Shown here piece by piece: positions 16,412 to 25,407 of a stretch of DNA of 39,445 bases. The stretch comes from Acidovorax facilis. Lineage in GTDB: Bacteria; Pseudomonadota; Gammaproteobacteria; Burkholderiales; Burkholderiaceae_C. Position numbers and translations under genes: made by a program. The stretch lies in the NCBI RefSeq assembly GCF_023913775.1, contig NZ_JAMXAX010000041.1, positions 1 through 39,445 on the forward strand, read 5' to 3'. The notes beneath the pieces were generated by a model. It was not told where the DNA came from. It searched no databases and was given only the letters and a program-made list of their open reading frames with translations. Positions within the stretch are counted from its first letter, which is position 1. Each line of letters starts with the position of its first letter.

Positions 16412-16458
16412 GGTGAAGAACTCCGGGTGAAAGTGGGTTGAAGAATGAACGTCGAATG

Positions 16459-17160
16459 TCAGGCGGCCAGATCAAACACCAGCACCTCGGCGTCGTGGCC
16501 ATCGGTCAACGACAAGGTGGTTTCCTTTTCCATCAGCAGCGCATCGCCGCCCGACAGGCCTTGCCCATTGGCGCTGAGTGCACCGCGCACCAGGTGCACA
16601 TAGGTCTTGCGGGCGGGGTTCAGCGCCAGCGTGGCGGATTCAGCGCCATCCAGCAAGCCTGCGTACAGGGCCGCATCGGCATGGATCTTGACCGAGCCCT
16701 GGGCGCCGTCGGGCGATGCCACCAAGCGCAGGGCGCCGCGCTTTTCAGCCTCGGCAAAGGTCTTTTGCTCGTAGCTCGGCGAGATGCCACGCACATTGGG
16801 CTCGATCCAGATCTGCAGGAAGTGCGTGGTCTGGCCTGCAGCGTGGTTGAACTCGCTGTGCTGCACACCGGTGCCTGCGCTCATGCGCTGCACGTCGCCG
16901 GGCGGGATGCCCTTGATGTTGCCCATGCTGTCCTTGTGGGCCAGTTCGCCCGACAGCACATAGCTGATGATCTCCATGTCGCGGTGGCCATGGGTGCCAA
17001 ACCCCGTGCCCGGTGCGATGCGGTCTTCGTTGATGACCCGCAGGTTGCCAAAGCCCATGTGGGCAGGGTCGTAGTACCCGGCAAACGAGAAGCTGTGGAA
17101 GGAATTGAGCCAGCCATGGTCGGCGTGGCCCCGGTCTTGCGATTTACGAACAGTCAGCAT
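16459..17160 (-). CDS. Pirin family protein (YhaK-like bicupin)
   Basis: A 233-residue bicupin. GFGTHGHRDMEIISYVLSGEL is the metal-binding cupin motif and GVQHSEFNH the partner His-containing motif, with LNSFHSFSFAGYYDPAHMGF at the entrance as in YhaK/YhhW-type pirins, some of which have quercetinase activity. The start at 17160 follows AAAGGAG. The open frame continues upstream through the divergent promoter, but that part is not protein-like. This is the first gene of the LysR-divergent operon. The second pirin (14338-15222) is longer and clearly paralogous only at fold level. Confidence 0.88.
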   Translation of the reverse strand: MLTVRKSQDRGHADHGWLNSFHSFSFAGYYDPAHMGFGNLRVINEDRIAPGTGFGTHGHRDMEIISYVLSGELAHKDSMGNIKGIPPGDVQRMSAGTGVQHSEFNHAAGQTTHFLQIWIEPNVRGISPSYEQKTFAEAEKRGALRLVASPDGAQGSVKIHADAALYAGLLDGAESATLALNPARKTYVHLVRGALSANGQGLSGGDALLMEKETTLSLTDGHDAEVLVFDLAA

Positions 17161-17233
17161 GTGAGTGCTCCTTTCAAGACTCGACTGTAGGACTGCAGCG
17201 CACCCTGCAGGGGCAGATGAATTGATGGCAATG

Positions 17234-17248
17234 TTCAAATAATCTGAA
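17234..17248. promoter_or_regulatory. Candidate LysR operator in the divergent promoter
   Basis: TTCAAATAATCTGAA: an inverted repeat TTCA-N7-TGAA containing the T-N11-A spacing of LysR-type recognition boxes. It lies 17 bp upstream of the LysR gene and 74 bp upstream of the pirin operon, the normal position for a LysR autoregulatory/activation site. Confidence 0.5.
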
Positions 17249-17264
17249 TTAACATGGCACCACC

Positions 17265-18203
17265 ATGCAAAACGCACGCGATGTCCTGACCCCCGATGCA
17301 CTGACCATGCTGCAGGTGATTGCCGAAGCGGGCAGCTTTGCCGCCGCCGCCCGGCAATTGGGCCTGGTGCCCAGCGCCCTCACCTACCGCGTGCGGCAGA
17401 TTGAAGACGCGCTGGATGTGCTGTTGTTCGACCGCAGCGCACGCCAGGCCCGCCCCACGGAGGCCGGAGTGGAGCTGTTGCGCGAAGGCGCGCGCCTGTT
17501 GCAGGACATTGACGCCGTGGCCCACCGCGTGCGCCGCGTGGCCACGGGCTGGGAGCCGCAGCTCACGCTGTCCATCGACGGCATCATTTCGCCCCACACC
17601 ATGCTGGAGCTGGTGGATGCGTTTTACGCCATGAAGCCTCCGACGCGGCTGAAGCTGCGCGACGGCATCATGACCGGCACGCTGGAGGCGCTGACCTCCG
17701 GCCGGGCCGACCTGGCCATCGGCGTATCCGTGGCGGGCAACAACGTGGCGGGCCTGCAGCAGGGCACGCTGGGCGATGTCTTGTTCATCTACGTAGTAGC
17801 GCCCCACCACCCGCTTGCGGCGGCTGCCGAACCGATCTCAGACGCCACCTTGCTGGAACACCGGGCCGTGGCCGTGGCTGATTCGGCCACACGTGGCGGC
17901 GCCACCATGGGCCTGCTCGGTGGGCAGGACGTGCTGACGGTGGACACCATGCAGGCCAAGGTGCGCGTGCAGCTGCGTGGCCTGGGCGGCGGTTTTCTGC
18001 CCGAGCCCATGGTGCGCCCCTACCTGGAGGCCGGCCGCCTGGTCGAGCGCCGCGTGGCCCGCCCGGAACGCAACGTGCGTGTGCACTACGCCTGGGGCGG
18101 CCCGGGCTTCACCGCACCAGGCCGCGCGCTGCAATGGTGGCTGAACCAGCTGCAAAGCCCCACCACACGCCGCGCTCTGCTGGAAAACCACCATCATTTC
18201 TGA
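17265..18203 (+). CDS. LysR family transcriptional regulator
   Basis: A 312-residue regulator. The N-terminal winged helix-turn-helix (residues ~8-66: ALTMLQVIAEAGSFAAAARQL... YRVRQIEDALDVLLFDRS) is followed by a two-lobed effector-binding domain (~95-300). It is divergent from the pirin-DoxX-flavodoxin-pirin genes with a 104-bp shared promoter region containing a LysR-type dyad, so it most likely activates that operon and represses itself. The co-inducer cannot be read from sequence; a quinone or electrophile would suit the target genes. The His-rich C-terminus (ENHHHF) is unusual but short. Confidence 0.9.
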   Translation: MQNARDVLTPDALTMLQVIAEAGSFAAAARQLGLVPSALTYRVRQIEDALDVLLFDRSARQARPTEAGVELLREGARLLQDIDAVAHRVRRVATGWEPQLTLSIDGIISPHTMLELVDAFYAMKPPTRLKLRDGIMTGTLEALTSGRADLAIGVSVAGNNVAGLQQGTLGDVLFIYVVAPHHPLAAAAEPISDATLLEHRAVAVADSATRGGATMGLLGGQDVLTVDTMQAKVRVQLRGLGGGFLPEPMVRPYLEAGRLVERRVARPERNVRVHYAWGGPGFTAPGRALQWWLNQLQSPTTRRALLENHHHF

Positions 18204-18300
18204 TCCCGATCAAGTCCCGACAGGGTGATACCGCGTGTAGAGTGGTTCCTGTTGGTTTTGTATTGCATCTCGCTTGCCGACCGTCACCGAAAGGCCTCCC

Positions 18301-19443
18301 ATGAGCAAACCCGATCCTCTTCCCGCCAAACGGCTCCGACGCAACACTGCACTGGCAACCCCTCCCGTTGCAGCCCCCGCAGCCCCCACCACGTTCTCTG
18401 GCAAACCCCAGCGCCACTTCGCCATCATCGGCGCTGGCATGGCTGGTATTGCCTGTGCACGCACCCTGGTGCAGGCCGGACACCGCGTGACGGTGTTCGA
18501 GAAATCCTCCCAGGCGGGCGGCCGTACTGCCACCATCGACACCCCTTTTGGCAACTTTGATGCGGGTGCCCAGTACTTCACCGTGCGCGACCCGCGTTTT
18601 GCCCGCGCCATCGACACCGTGCCCGGCATCTGCAAGCGCTGGAGCGCCAATTCCGTGCAGGTGCTGGACGCCGCAGGCCGTGTGGCCGCTGCGGGCCTGC
18701 CCCACCGCGAAGCACACTGGGTGGCCAGCCCAGGCATGCAGTCCCTGGTGGGCGCCTGGGCCGAGCCGCTGCTCAAGGCCGGCCAGCTCATCACCCACAC
18801 CCGCGTCACCTCCATCGAGCCCGATTCGTTGAACGCCCCTGGCTGGCAACTGCGCACCGAAGGGCCTGCGGGCAGCCAGCACGTCTATGCCGGTTTCGAC
18901 GCTGTGCTGCTGGCCCAGCCTTCGGTGCCCGCCCAGGCCCTGCTGGCCAGCTCGGCGGTGGACACCCCGCTGACCGACGCCCTGTCCAAGGTGGCCATTG
19001 CCCCCTGCTGGACACTGATGCTGGCCTACCCGCAGGCCGTGCGCCCCGGCCTGACCACGCTGGGCCCGCAGTGGAATGCTGCACGCAGCACCCACCACCG
19101 CATTGCCTGGCTGGCACGCGAGTCGTCCAAACCCGGCCGCAACATGGTCGAACGCTGGACGGTGCAGGCCAGTCCCGCTTGGTCGGCCGAACACCTCGAA
19201 GACGACGAAGCGCGCGTGCAGGCCAAGCTCATCAAGGCCTTTGCCGAAGTCACCGGCATCCGGGCTACCCCTGCTCATGCCGATACGCGCCGCTGGCGCT
19301 ATGCCCAGACCACCCACCCGCTGGGCAAGAGCCACCTGTGGGACAAATCCATGGGCCTGGGTGCATGCGGTGACTGGTGTCTGGGGCACCGGGTTGAAGA
19401 CGCCTTCGTGTCGGGACTCGAACTGGCACTTGCCGTGGCATGA
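18301..19443 (+). CDS. FAD-dependent oxidoreductase (renalase/amine-oxidase-like)
   Basis: A 380-residue flavoprotein. After a ~35-residue polar extension, a Rossmann dinucleotide fold starts at [20 protein letters not shown] (GAGMAG 44-49), followed by [10 protein letters not shown], which binds FAD ribose. The C-terminal [20 protein letters not shown] is the typical end of renalase-like NAD(P)/FAD oxidoreductases, which act on amines or on reduced-nicotinamide isomers. The substrate is unknown. The ATG at 18301 follows AAAGG. The stop overlaps the gluQ start (ATGA), so it heads an operon with two tRNA-modification genes and a diguanylate cyclase. Confidence 0.85.
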   Translation: MSKPDPLPAKRLRRNTALATPPVAAPAAPTTFSGKPQRHFAIIGAGMAGIACARTLVQAGHRVTVFEKSSQAGGRTATIDTPFGNFDAGAQYFTVRDPRFARAIDTVPGICKRWSANSVQVLDAAGRVAAAGLPHREAHWVASPGMQSLVGAWAEPLLKAGQLITHTRVTSIEPDSLNAPGWQLRTEGPAGSQHVYAGFDAVLLAQPSVPAQALLASSAVDTPLTDALSKVAIAPCWTLMLAYPQAVRPGLTTLGPQWNAARSTHHRIAWLARESSKPGRNMVERWTVQASPAWSAEHLEDDEARVQAKLIKAFAEVTGIRATPAHADTRRWRYAQTTHPLGKSHLWDKSMGLGACGDWCLGHRVEDAFVSGLELALAVA

Positions 19444-20417
19444 CCGCCGAGGTGGGCGCTGCACGGCGCTACGTGGGCCGGTTTGCCCCTTCGCCCACGG
19501 GGCCGCTGCACGCGGGCTCCCTGGTGGCGGCCCTCGCCAGCTGGCTGGACGCGCGGGCGCACCGGGGCCAGTGGCTTGTTCGCATTGAAGATGTGGACAC
19601 ACCCCGCTGCGTGCCAGGGGCGGACCGGCTCATCCTGCAACAGCTGGCCAGCTGCGGCATGGTGCCCGACGCTCCCCCCCAATGGCAGTCCACCCGCAGC
19701 CCGCTCTACCAGCGGGCGCTGGACCAATTGGTAGCCCAAGGCCACACCTACCCCTGCGCCTGCTCGCGCAAGGACATTGAAGACGCCCATGCCGCCCAGG
19801 GCCACACGCGTGAGCGCCATGCCGCGCTGCCTTACCCAGGCACCTGCCGCCACGGGCTGCAGGGCCGCGCCGGGCGCGCGTGGCGATTCAATGTCACAGA
19901 TTTCAAGCAAAAACAGGCCCTGGCGCTTGATGGAAAAGCGCCATCAGCTACAAAAATAATAGCAAATCATCTCCTGCAGTGGGAGGACCGCCGCCTGGGC
20001 CTGCAGCAGCAGAATGTGGAACAAGCCGTGGGGGATTTCATCCTGCGCCGCGCCGATGGGCTCTGGGCCTACCAGCTCGCCGTGGTGGTGGACGACGCCG
20101 ACCAGGGCGTCACCGATGTGGTGCGCGGCGAAGACCTAGCCGACAACACCCCGCGCCAGATCCTGCTGCAGCAGGCCCTGGGCGTGCCCACGCCCCGCTA
20201 CCTGCACACCCCGCTGGTGTGTGGCGACAACGGCGAAAAACTCTCCAAGCAGAACGGCGCCCGCGCGCTGGACCTGTCCCACCCGCTGCAGGCTCTAAAC
20301 GATGCCGCGCGGGTGCTGGGCCTGCCATCGCTGCCTGCCCCGCACAGCCCTGGCATCTCTGACGCACTGACCCTGTGGGTCGCCGCGTGGCGACGAAACT
20401 ACAATGGCGCACCGTGA
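19440..20417 (+). CDS. gluQ: Glutamyl-Q tRNA(Asp) synthetase
   Basis: A 325-residue class-I synthetase paralogue lacking the anticodon domain. It attaches glutamate to queuosine-34 of tRNA-Asp. [13 protein letters not shown] (15-27) is the HIGH-type motif, CACSRKDI and a later Cys (106, 108, 136) are the zinc site, and EKLSKQNG (266-273) is the KMSKS-type loop. Unlike the GluQ proteins I know, which pass from the WRF strand almost directly to DRRLG, this one has an extra segment of about 20 residues (~158-180: [19 protein letters not shown]). It is encoded by an AT-rich dispersed repeat inserted in frame. Overlaps of 4 bp exist with both neighbours (ATGA and GTGA). Confidence 0.92.
   Translation: MTAEVGAARRYVGRFAPSPTGPLHAGSLVAALASWLDARAHRGQWLVRIEDVDTPRCVPGADRLILQQLASCGMVPDAPPQWQSTRSPLYQRALDQLVAQGHTYPCACSRKDIEDAHAAQGHTRERHAALPYPGTCRHGLQGRAGRAWRFNVTDFKQKQALALDGKAPSATKIIANHLLQWEDRRLGLQQQNVEQAVGDFILRRADGLWAYQLAVVVDDADQGVTDVVRGEDLADNTPRQILLQQALGVPTPRYLHTPLVCGDNGEKLSKQNGARALDLSHPLQALNDAARVLGLPSLPAPHSPGISDALTLWVAAWRRNYNGAP
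19914..19963 (-). repeat. AT-rich dispersed repeat, copy D, in frame within gluQ
   Basis: AGGCCCTGGCGCTTGATGG through CATCAGCTACAAAAATAATA matches the reverse complement of copy A (5241-5297) nearly base for base in spacing, with the same GGCC, CGCTT, CAGCTA and ATAG blocks. GC content drops sharply against the flanking gluQ sequence. Confidence 0.7.
20400..20405 (+). promoter_or_regulatory. Possible internal promoter (-10) for trmB inside gluQ
   Basis: TACAAT, then eight bases, then the GTG start of trmB; no ribosome-binding site. It may give a short-leader or leaderless trmB transcript in addition to operon read-through. No clear -35 was found. Confidence 0.3.
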
Positions 20418-21175
20418 CCGAACTGACCCCTACCGCTTCCGCCCCCACCGCTGCGCCCGCTGCAGCCCCCGCGACGACATCTGGCGGGGTTCCCGCTGGC
20501 GTGACCCACCCCAAGACCATCAAAAGCTTTGTGCGCCGTGCTGGCCGCACCACCACGGGCCAGGCCAAGGCCTTTGAAGACTTCGGCCCCCGCTTTGTCC
20601 TGCCGTATGCCCCGGCGCCGCTCGACGCCGCTTCGGCCTTTGGCCGCACGGCACCGCTGATTCTCGAAATTGGCTTTGGCATGGGCGAGGCCACGGCCCA
20701 CATCGCCCGCGTGCGCCCCGATGACAACTTCCTGTGCTGCGAGGTGCATGAGCCGGGTGTGGGCGCACTGCTCAAGCGCATTGGCGAACAGGAGCTGACC
20801 AACATCCGCATCCTGCAGCACGACGCCGTGGAGGTCATCGACCACATGCTGCCTGAGGGCAGCCTGGACGGTGTGCACATCTTCTTTCCCGACCCCTGGC
20901 ACAAGACCAAACACAACAAGCGCCGCCTGATTCAGGGCCCGCTGGTGGCCAAGCTGGCGGCCCGCCTCAAGCCCGGTGGCTACCTGCACTGCGCGACCGA
21001 CTGGCAGCCCTATGCCGAGCAGATGCTGCAGGTGCTGGGCGCCGAACCCCTGTTGCAGAACACCGCCACGGACTTTGCCCCGCAGCCCGACTACCGGCCC
21101 CTGACCAAGTTCGAGAACCGGGGCCTGCGGCTGGGGCATGGCGTGTGGGATGTTGTGTTCGTGCGACGACATTGA
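20414..21175 (+). CDS. trmB: tRNA (guanine-46-N7-)-methyltransferase
   Basis: A 253-residue SAM-dependent methyltransferase making m7G46 in the tRNA variable loop. The SAM-binding motif [11 protein letters not shown] is followed by [13 protein letters not shown] and the TrmB signature [17 protein letters not shown]. The start is the GTG overlapping the gluQ stop (GTGA). The first ~30 residues are Ala/Pro/Thr-rich and probably disordered, an extension absent from short TrmB proteins. The C-terminal [19 protein letters not shown] closes the family fold. The gene is followed by a diguanylate cyclase 33 bp downstream. Confidence 0.93.
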   Translation: MTELTPTASAPTAAPAAAPATTSGGVPAGVTHPKTIKSFVRRAGRTTTGQAKAFEDFGPRFVLPYAPAPLDAASAFGRTAPLILEIGFGMGEATAHIARVRPDDNFLCCEVHEPGVGALLKRIGEQELTNIRILQHDAVEVIDHMLPEGSLDGVHIFFPDPWHKTKHNKRRLIQGPLVAKLAARLKPGGYLHCATDWQPYAEQMLQVLGAEPLLQNTATDFAPQPDYRPLTKFENRGLRLGHGVWDVVFVRRH

Positions 21176-21208
21176 CAAGCTGTGCCTAGTGCTCCACCGT
21201 ACATCCCA

Positions 21209-22261
21209 ATGAAGCCCATTCTCCAGAACCTGGTGGAAATGACTGGCCACCGCGACCACTTGCGGTTGGAGGTGTCGGTGCTGTCCACGCTGCAAACGCT
21301 CAGTGGCATCGTCGAAGTGCGCGCGCTGGAGCTTTTCACCGTTGACGGCGTGGCCCATGTACGCCCCCGTTCCTGGGTTGAGGACGGACAGCTCGTTTCG
21401 ACCGATTCCGAAGCCGCCGCAGACCCTCGCCGCGAAACGCTGGAAAAATACCCCGCGCTTCGCGATTGCGTAGCCAGCCAGGGGGACAGCGCCCTGGCAT
21501 CGCCCCGCAGGGGGCGCCATGTGCTCTGGCTGCCGGTGTGGATGCATGACAAGGTCACCACCTGCCTGGAGATCACGCAGTCGCGCGCGTTCTCGGCGCA
21601 CAAGCTGGAAGTGCTCAAGGGCGTGTTCCAGGTCTACCAGAACTACCAGAGCCTGCTGGACTACAGCGAACGCGACGCCCTCACCGGCCTGTTCAACCGC
21701 AAGACCTTCGACGAGCAGTTCTCGCGCCATGCGCTCAATGGACTGTCCAGTGGCCGCCCGGGCACTGTTACCGAATCTCTTCCCCCCGAAGAAGGCTCAC
21801 AGCCCGGCGAGCCCGTGCAGCAATGGCTGGCGGTGGTGGATATCGATCACTTCAAGCAGGTCAACGACCGCTTTGGCCACCTGTATGGCGACGAAGTGCT
21901 GATCCTGATTGCCAACATCCTGCGCAGCTCGTTTCGCAGCCACGATCGCATCTTCCGCTTTGGCGGCGAAGAATTCGTGGTGCTGCTGCGCTCCACGACG
22001 CTCAGCACCGCCCACAAGGTGTTCAACCGCTTCCGGCTTGCGGTGCAGGAATACAACTTCCCGCAGGTGGGCCAGGTCACGGTGAGCCTGGGTTTTGTGA
22101 GCACCATGCAGGGTTCTCCCGTGGAGATCCTGGGCCAGGCCGACCAGGCGCTGTATTACGCCAAAGAGCACGGACGCAACCAGGTCTGCTTTTATGACGA
22201 CCTGGTGGCCAGCGGCCAGCTGGCCGCCAAGGTGGCCAACGACGACGTCGAGCTGTTCTGA
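21209..22261 (+). CDS. Diguanylate cyclase with N-terminal GAF-like domain
   Basis: A 350-residue protein. Residues ~20-148 look like a GAF-type sensor (LSVLSTLQ... LWLPVWMHDKVTTCLEITQSRAFS), and residues ~150-330 are a GGDEF domain. ERDALTGLFNRKTF begins the domain, DIDHFKQVNDRFG binds metal, GGEEF (252-256) is the active site and RSHD (243-246) the inhibitory I-site. A 30-residue Gly/Pro/Glu loop (~178-205) is inserted after the first helix. A GTG at 21182 could add nine residues; the ATG at 21209 is preferred, but no good ribosome site marks either. The gene ends 52 bp from the convergent HD-GYP gene. Confidence 0.88.
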   Translation: MKPILQNLVEMTGHRDHLRLEVSVLSTLQTLSGIVEVRALELFTVDGVAHVRPRSWVEDGQLVSTDSEAAADPRRETLEKYPALRDCVASQGDSALASPRRGRHVLWLPVWMHDKVTTCLEITQSRAFSAHKLEVLKGVFQVYQNYQSLLDYSERDALTGLFNRKTFDEQFSRHALNGLSSGRPGTVTESLPPEEGSQPGEPVQQWLAVVDIDHFKQVNDRFGHLYGDEVLILIANILRSSFRSHDRIFRFGGEEFVVLLRSTTLSTAHKVFNRFRLAVQEYNFPQVGQVTVSLGFVSTMQGSPVEILGQADQALYYAKEHGRNQVCFYDDLVASGQLAAKVANDDVELF

Positions 22262-22313
22262 AGCTACCCAGGCGGAGCGAAAAGGCACCACTGCGCGCCT
22301 TCAGCGCACTGGC

Positions 22314-25307
22314 TCATTGGCTCAGCGACTCCAGGATCGCCTCCACATCCACTGCATCCCGCTGCGCAGCAGGCAAGAACTTCTCCGCATACTCACGCCA
22401 GACCCCGCTGCGCAGGAAGAAGCGGAACACCTCGGCATCGATATGGCGTTCGCGCACCATGTTGCCCATGATCTTGAGCGACTCCGACAGAGTCTTGGGC
22501 GGCTTGTAGGGCCGGTCTGACGCCGTCAAGGCCTCGAAGATATCGGCCAGTGTCATCACCCTGTCTGCCAGCGTCAGCTCTGAAGCCTTCAGGCGCCGGG
22601 GGTAGCCCGTACCGTCCAGTTTTTCATGGTGCGAGCCCGCAATCGACGGTACGCGCGCCAGATGCGGCGGGAACGGCAGGCCGCTGAGCATGACGATGGT
22701 CTGCACGATGTGATCGTTGATCTTGAAACGGTCTTCTGCAGTGAGCGTGCCGCGCTGGATCGACAGATTGTGCAGCTCGCCGAGGTGGGCTTGTTGCGGT
22801 GGCAGCACCATGTCAAAGCTCCACAGGTTGGCCGGGTTGCCAACCTCCACCGGCGGTTTGCGGGCACCCCAGGGCACGATGTGTTCAGGCCGATCTGCCA
22901 GCAGGGGCTCATTGGCGGGCAAGGGGCGCGTCGGCACATTCGCCAGCCGCCCCAATTCGGCTGCTGACAAGCCCAGCCGGTCATCAAAATGCCGCTGCCA
23001 CACCTGGCGCCCGATGGTGGCCAGCCGCTTGATGTCGGCATCGGCCATGAACTCACCGCCCACATTGCTGCGGGCCACAAAGGCAAATTCTTCCTGCAGG
23101 CGGTCGCGCTGCTGCAAAAGCTCGCGCTGCAGCCGCACCGGGTCCACGCCGGACACGTGCTGCTTCCAGTAGTCCAGCTCCGCGTCGCGCCACAGCACCT
23201 CAAAGCGCATGCGCACCTCATGGATGCGGTTGTAAAGCGCCTCCAGCTTGGTCGCCTTGTCGATGATGTGCTCGGGGCTGGTGACCTTGCCACAGTCGTG
23301 CAGCCACGCGCCCAGGCGGAATTCGTAGCGCTCGGCATCCGTCATGGCGACGTGGGCAAATGGACCTTCCTCGGCCTCACACAGGCGCTGCATCAGGGAT
23401 TCCGCCAACTGGGGCACCCGCTCGCAGTGGCCACCGGTGTAAGGGCTCTTGGCGTCGATCGCGTCGGCCAGCAGGCGGATGACGGCATCGAACAGCTTCT
23501 TTTGCCCTTCGATCAAACTGCGCGTCTCGATGGCGACCGACAACGTGCCCGAGAGTTTCTCGACAAACGCCCGGAAGTGGACATCGTCCTGCTGCTGGTC
23601 CGCACGGTAGCGCAGCACCAGCAGGCCCAGCGGTTGGCCGTCGCGCGTGCGTAGCTGCACGCGGAGCACGCGCTGGGGCGTGGCCTGGTCGTCATCAGGG
23701 TGCTGGTCGCCGTCCTGCGGCTCGGCAGGGTTGATGAAAAACACCATGGGCAGGTGCTCCGGGTAGAGCGACTGGTGCTCAGGATCTTCGCAATACCTTG
23801 CCGTGCGCAACAGGCCCGCGCGCTGAGCCTCTACCAGGTACACCGCACCGCCGGTGCAGCTGGTGGCGCGCACCAGCTCGTAGAGCACGCTCGACAGCAT
23901 GAGGTCCAGGCGCGACTCGGCGCTGATGTGGTGCGTGATGTGCAGGAACTCCTGGATGGTGTCGGACATGCGGTCCATCACCTGACCCAGTGCGCGCACC
24001 TCGCGCACGCGCGACATGTGGTGTTGTGTCGGCCGCCGGAAATCAAACCGTGCCAAGGCCTGCGCCTGCGTGGCCAGCCCCGACAGGCTGCGCCCCACAC
24101 GCCTCCCGGCCAGCCACCCAAAAGGCAGCATCAGCGCGATGAGCCCCAGGGACAGCCATACCTGGCGCTGCAAGTTTTGGTTCACATCCGCCAGCAGCTC
24201 CCGGGTGGGAATGGCCATCAGGATATGCAGCCCCTCCCAGCGCTGCGACTTGAGTGACATGACCTTGGCCAGCCACTCCTCGCCACCTGCCACAAAGCGG
24301 CGCGAAGGCCCCTCTTTCATGTCCAAACTGTGCAGGGCCTGCAGGCTGGGCACCCCCAGGCCGTCGAGTGTGCGCAGCTTGAGGCTGGGCTGGTCGCCTT
24401 CCTCACGCACCAGCACGCGGGACATGTCCGGGTAGGCCAGCACGCGCTGGTCCTGGTCCACCACAGCGATCTCGGTGCGCGGCATCAGCCGCAGCTCGCC
24501 GATCTCGCGGCCCAGGTCGGTGAGCGCAACATCCAGGCCGATCACAGCACGGCCGTCTTCGCTGGGCTGGCTCAGCGTAACGCCGACCTCCTGCGTGGTG
24601 AAAAACACATAGGGGGCAGTGAGGACCTGCGTGTTTTTATCAGCCGCCTCGGAATACCACGGGCGGGACCGGGGGTCATAGCGGTAGCCGGGACGCACGG
24701 AGGAATCGATGAGACGCAGCTGTGCGTCGTAATAGTTCCAGCGCCCCACCAGGCCCATCAGACCCGCCGCGCTGCGCTCCCGCGCCATCGACTGAACCAG
24801 GAATGCAGCCTCCGCAGGCGCCTGAAGCCGTGCCCGCAGAGCAGTGTTGCGCAGCGGACGCATGAGCAAAAACTGCCCGTCGGAATACCCGATGAAGACC
24901 GCCGACAGCAAAGCGTTCTGCTCCAGCAGACGCACAAACACCGGCAGGCGGCGCAGCCGCGCCTGGAGGGTGGTGGCCGAAGCAATGGGATCAAACGCGA
25001 GCAGCCGCAGCGTGGCATCTGCCGGGTCGACGATATGGTGCACCCGCTCGCTGATCAACAGGCTGATGTGCTGCGCACTGTCGTCCGATGCCGCGATGAT
25101 GGCCTGCCGCGCGCTGGTGCCTACCTGGTAGACCAAGAGCACCGTGAGCAGCAGCATGGCAGATACCACCACCGAGGCAATCACCACCTCGAACGGAACG
25201 GTGATGCGCCGCCACCAGGGCAGTTCGGCCCCTCCCGAATCAGGCGAACCGGAGCGAGTGCCGTGGGCGGGCACCGGCTCTTGCGGACTTTCGCGCAGGG
25301 GGTCCAT
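22314..25307 (-). CDS. HD-GYP-type c-di-GMP phosphodiesterase with Cache, HAMP and GAF domains
   Basis: A 997-residue membrane sensor. TM1 is at about 38-61, a periplasmic double-Cache domain at ~65-375, TM2 at ~384-402, HAMP at ~403-455, GAF at ~465-595 and HD-GYP at ~605-985. Catalytic motifs are present: HD at 670-671 in LHDCGKV, and HHEKLDGTGYP at 893-903, then LADIFEALTASDRPYK. The enzyme should hydrolyse c-di-GMP in response to a periplasmic ligand. The distance between HD and HHE is about 220 residues, against roughly 60 in common HD-GYP domains. A block of ~160 residues (~688-850) is therefore inserted in the catalytic domain. The gene is convergent with a diguanylate cyclase. Confidence 0.9.
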   Translation of the reverse strand: MDPLRESPQEPVPAHGTRSGSPDSGGAELPWWRRITVPFEVVIASVVVSAMLLLTVLLVYQVGTSARQAIIAASDDSAQHISLLISERVHHIVDPADATLRLLAFDPIASATTLQARLRRLPVFVRLLEQNALLSAVFIGYSDGQFLLMRPLRNTALRARLQAPAEAAFLVQSMARERSAAGLMGLVGRWNYYDAQLRLIDSSVRPGYRYDPRSRPWYSEAADKNTQVLTAPYVFFTTQEVGVTLSQPSEDGRAVIGLDVALTDLGREIGELRLMPRTEIAVVDQDQRVLAYPDMSRVLVREEGDQPSLKLRTLDGLGVPSLQALHSLDMKEGPSRRFVAGGEEWLAKVMSLKSQRWEGLHILMAIPTRELLADVNQNLQRQVWLSLGLIALMLPFGWLAGRRVGRSLSGLATQAQALARFDFRRPTQHHMSRVREVRALGQVMDRMSDTIQEFLHITHHISAESRLDLMLSSVLYELVRATSCTGGAVYLVEAQRAGLLRTARYCEDPEHQSLYPEHLPMVFFINPAEPQDGDQHPDDDQATPQRVLRVQLRTRDGQPLGLLVLRYRADQQQDDVHFRAFVEKLSGTLSVAIETRSLIEGQKKLFDAVIRLLADAIDAKSPYTGGHCERVPQLAESLMQRLCEAEEGPFAHVAMTDAERYEFRLGAWLHDCGKVTSPEHIIDKATKLEALYNRIHEVRMRFEVLWRDAELDYWKQHVSGVDPVRLQRELLQQRDRLQEEFAFVARSNVGGEFMADADIKRLATIGRQVWQRHFDDRLGLSAAELGRLANVPTRPLPANEPLLADRPEHIVPWGARKPPVEVGNPANLWSFDMVLPPQQAHLGELHNLSIQRGTLTAEDRFKINDHIVQTIVMLSGLPFPPHLARVPSIAGSHHEKLDGTGYPRRLKASELTLADRVMTLADIFEALTASDRPYKPPKTLSESLKIMGNMVRERHIDAEVFRFFLRSGVWREYAEKFLPAAQRDAVDVEAILESLSQ

Positions 25308-25407
25308 GCGCTTGAATGTAGGGGGAAAGCCGGTTTTCCGTCACCCTATTTTTGGCAGAAATGGCTGCCACACCACAGCGGCTGGTGCCGCTATGGCGAC
25401 CGGTACA

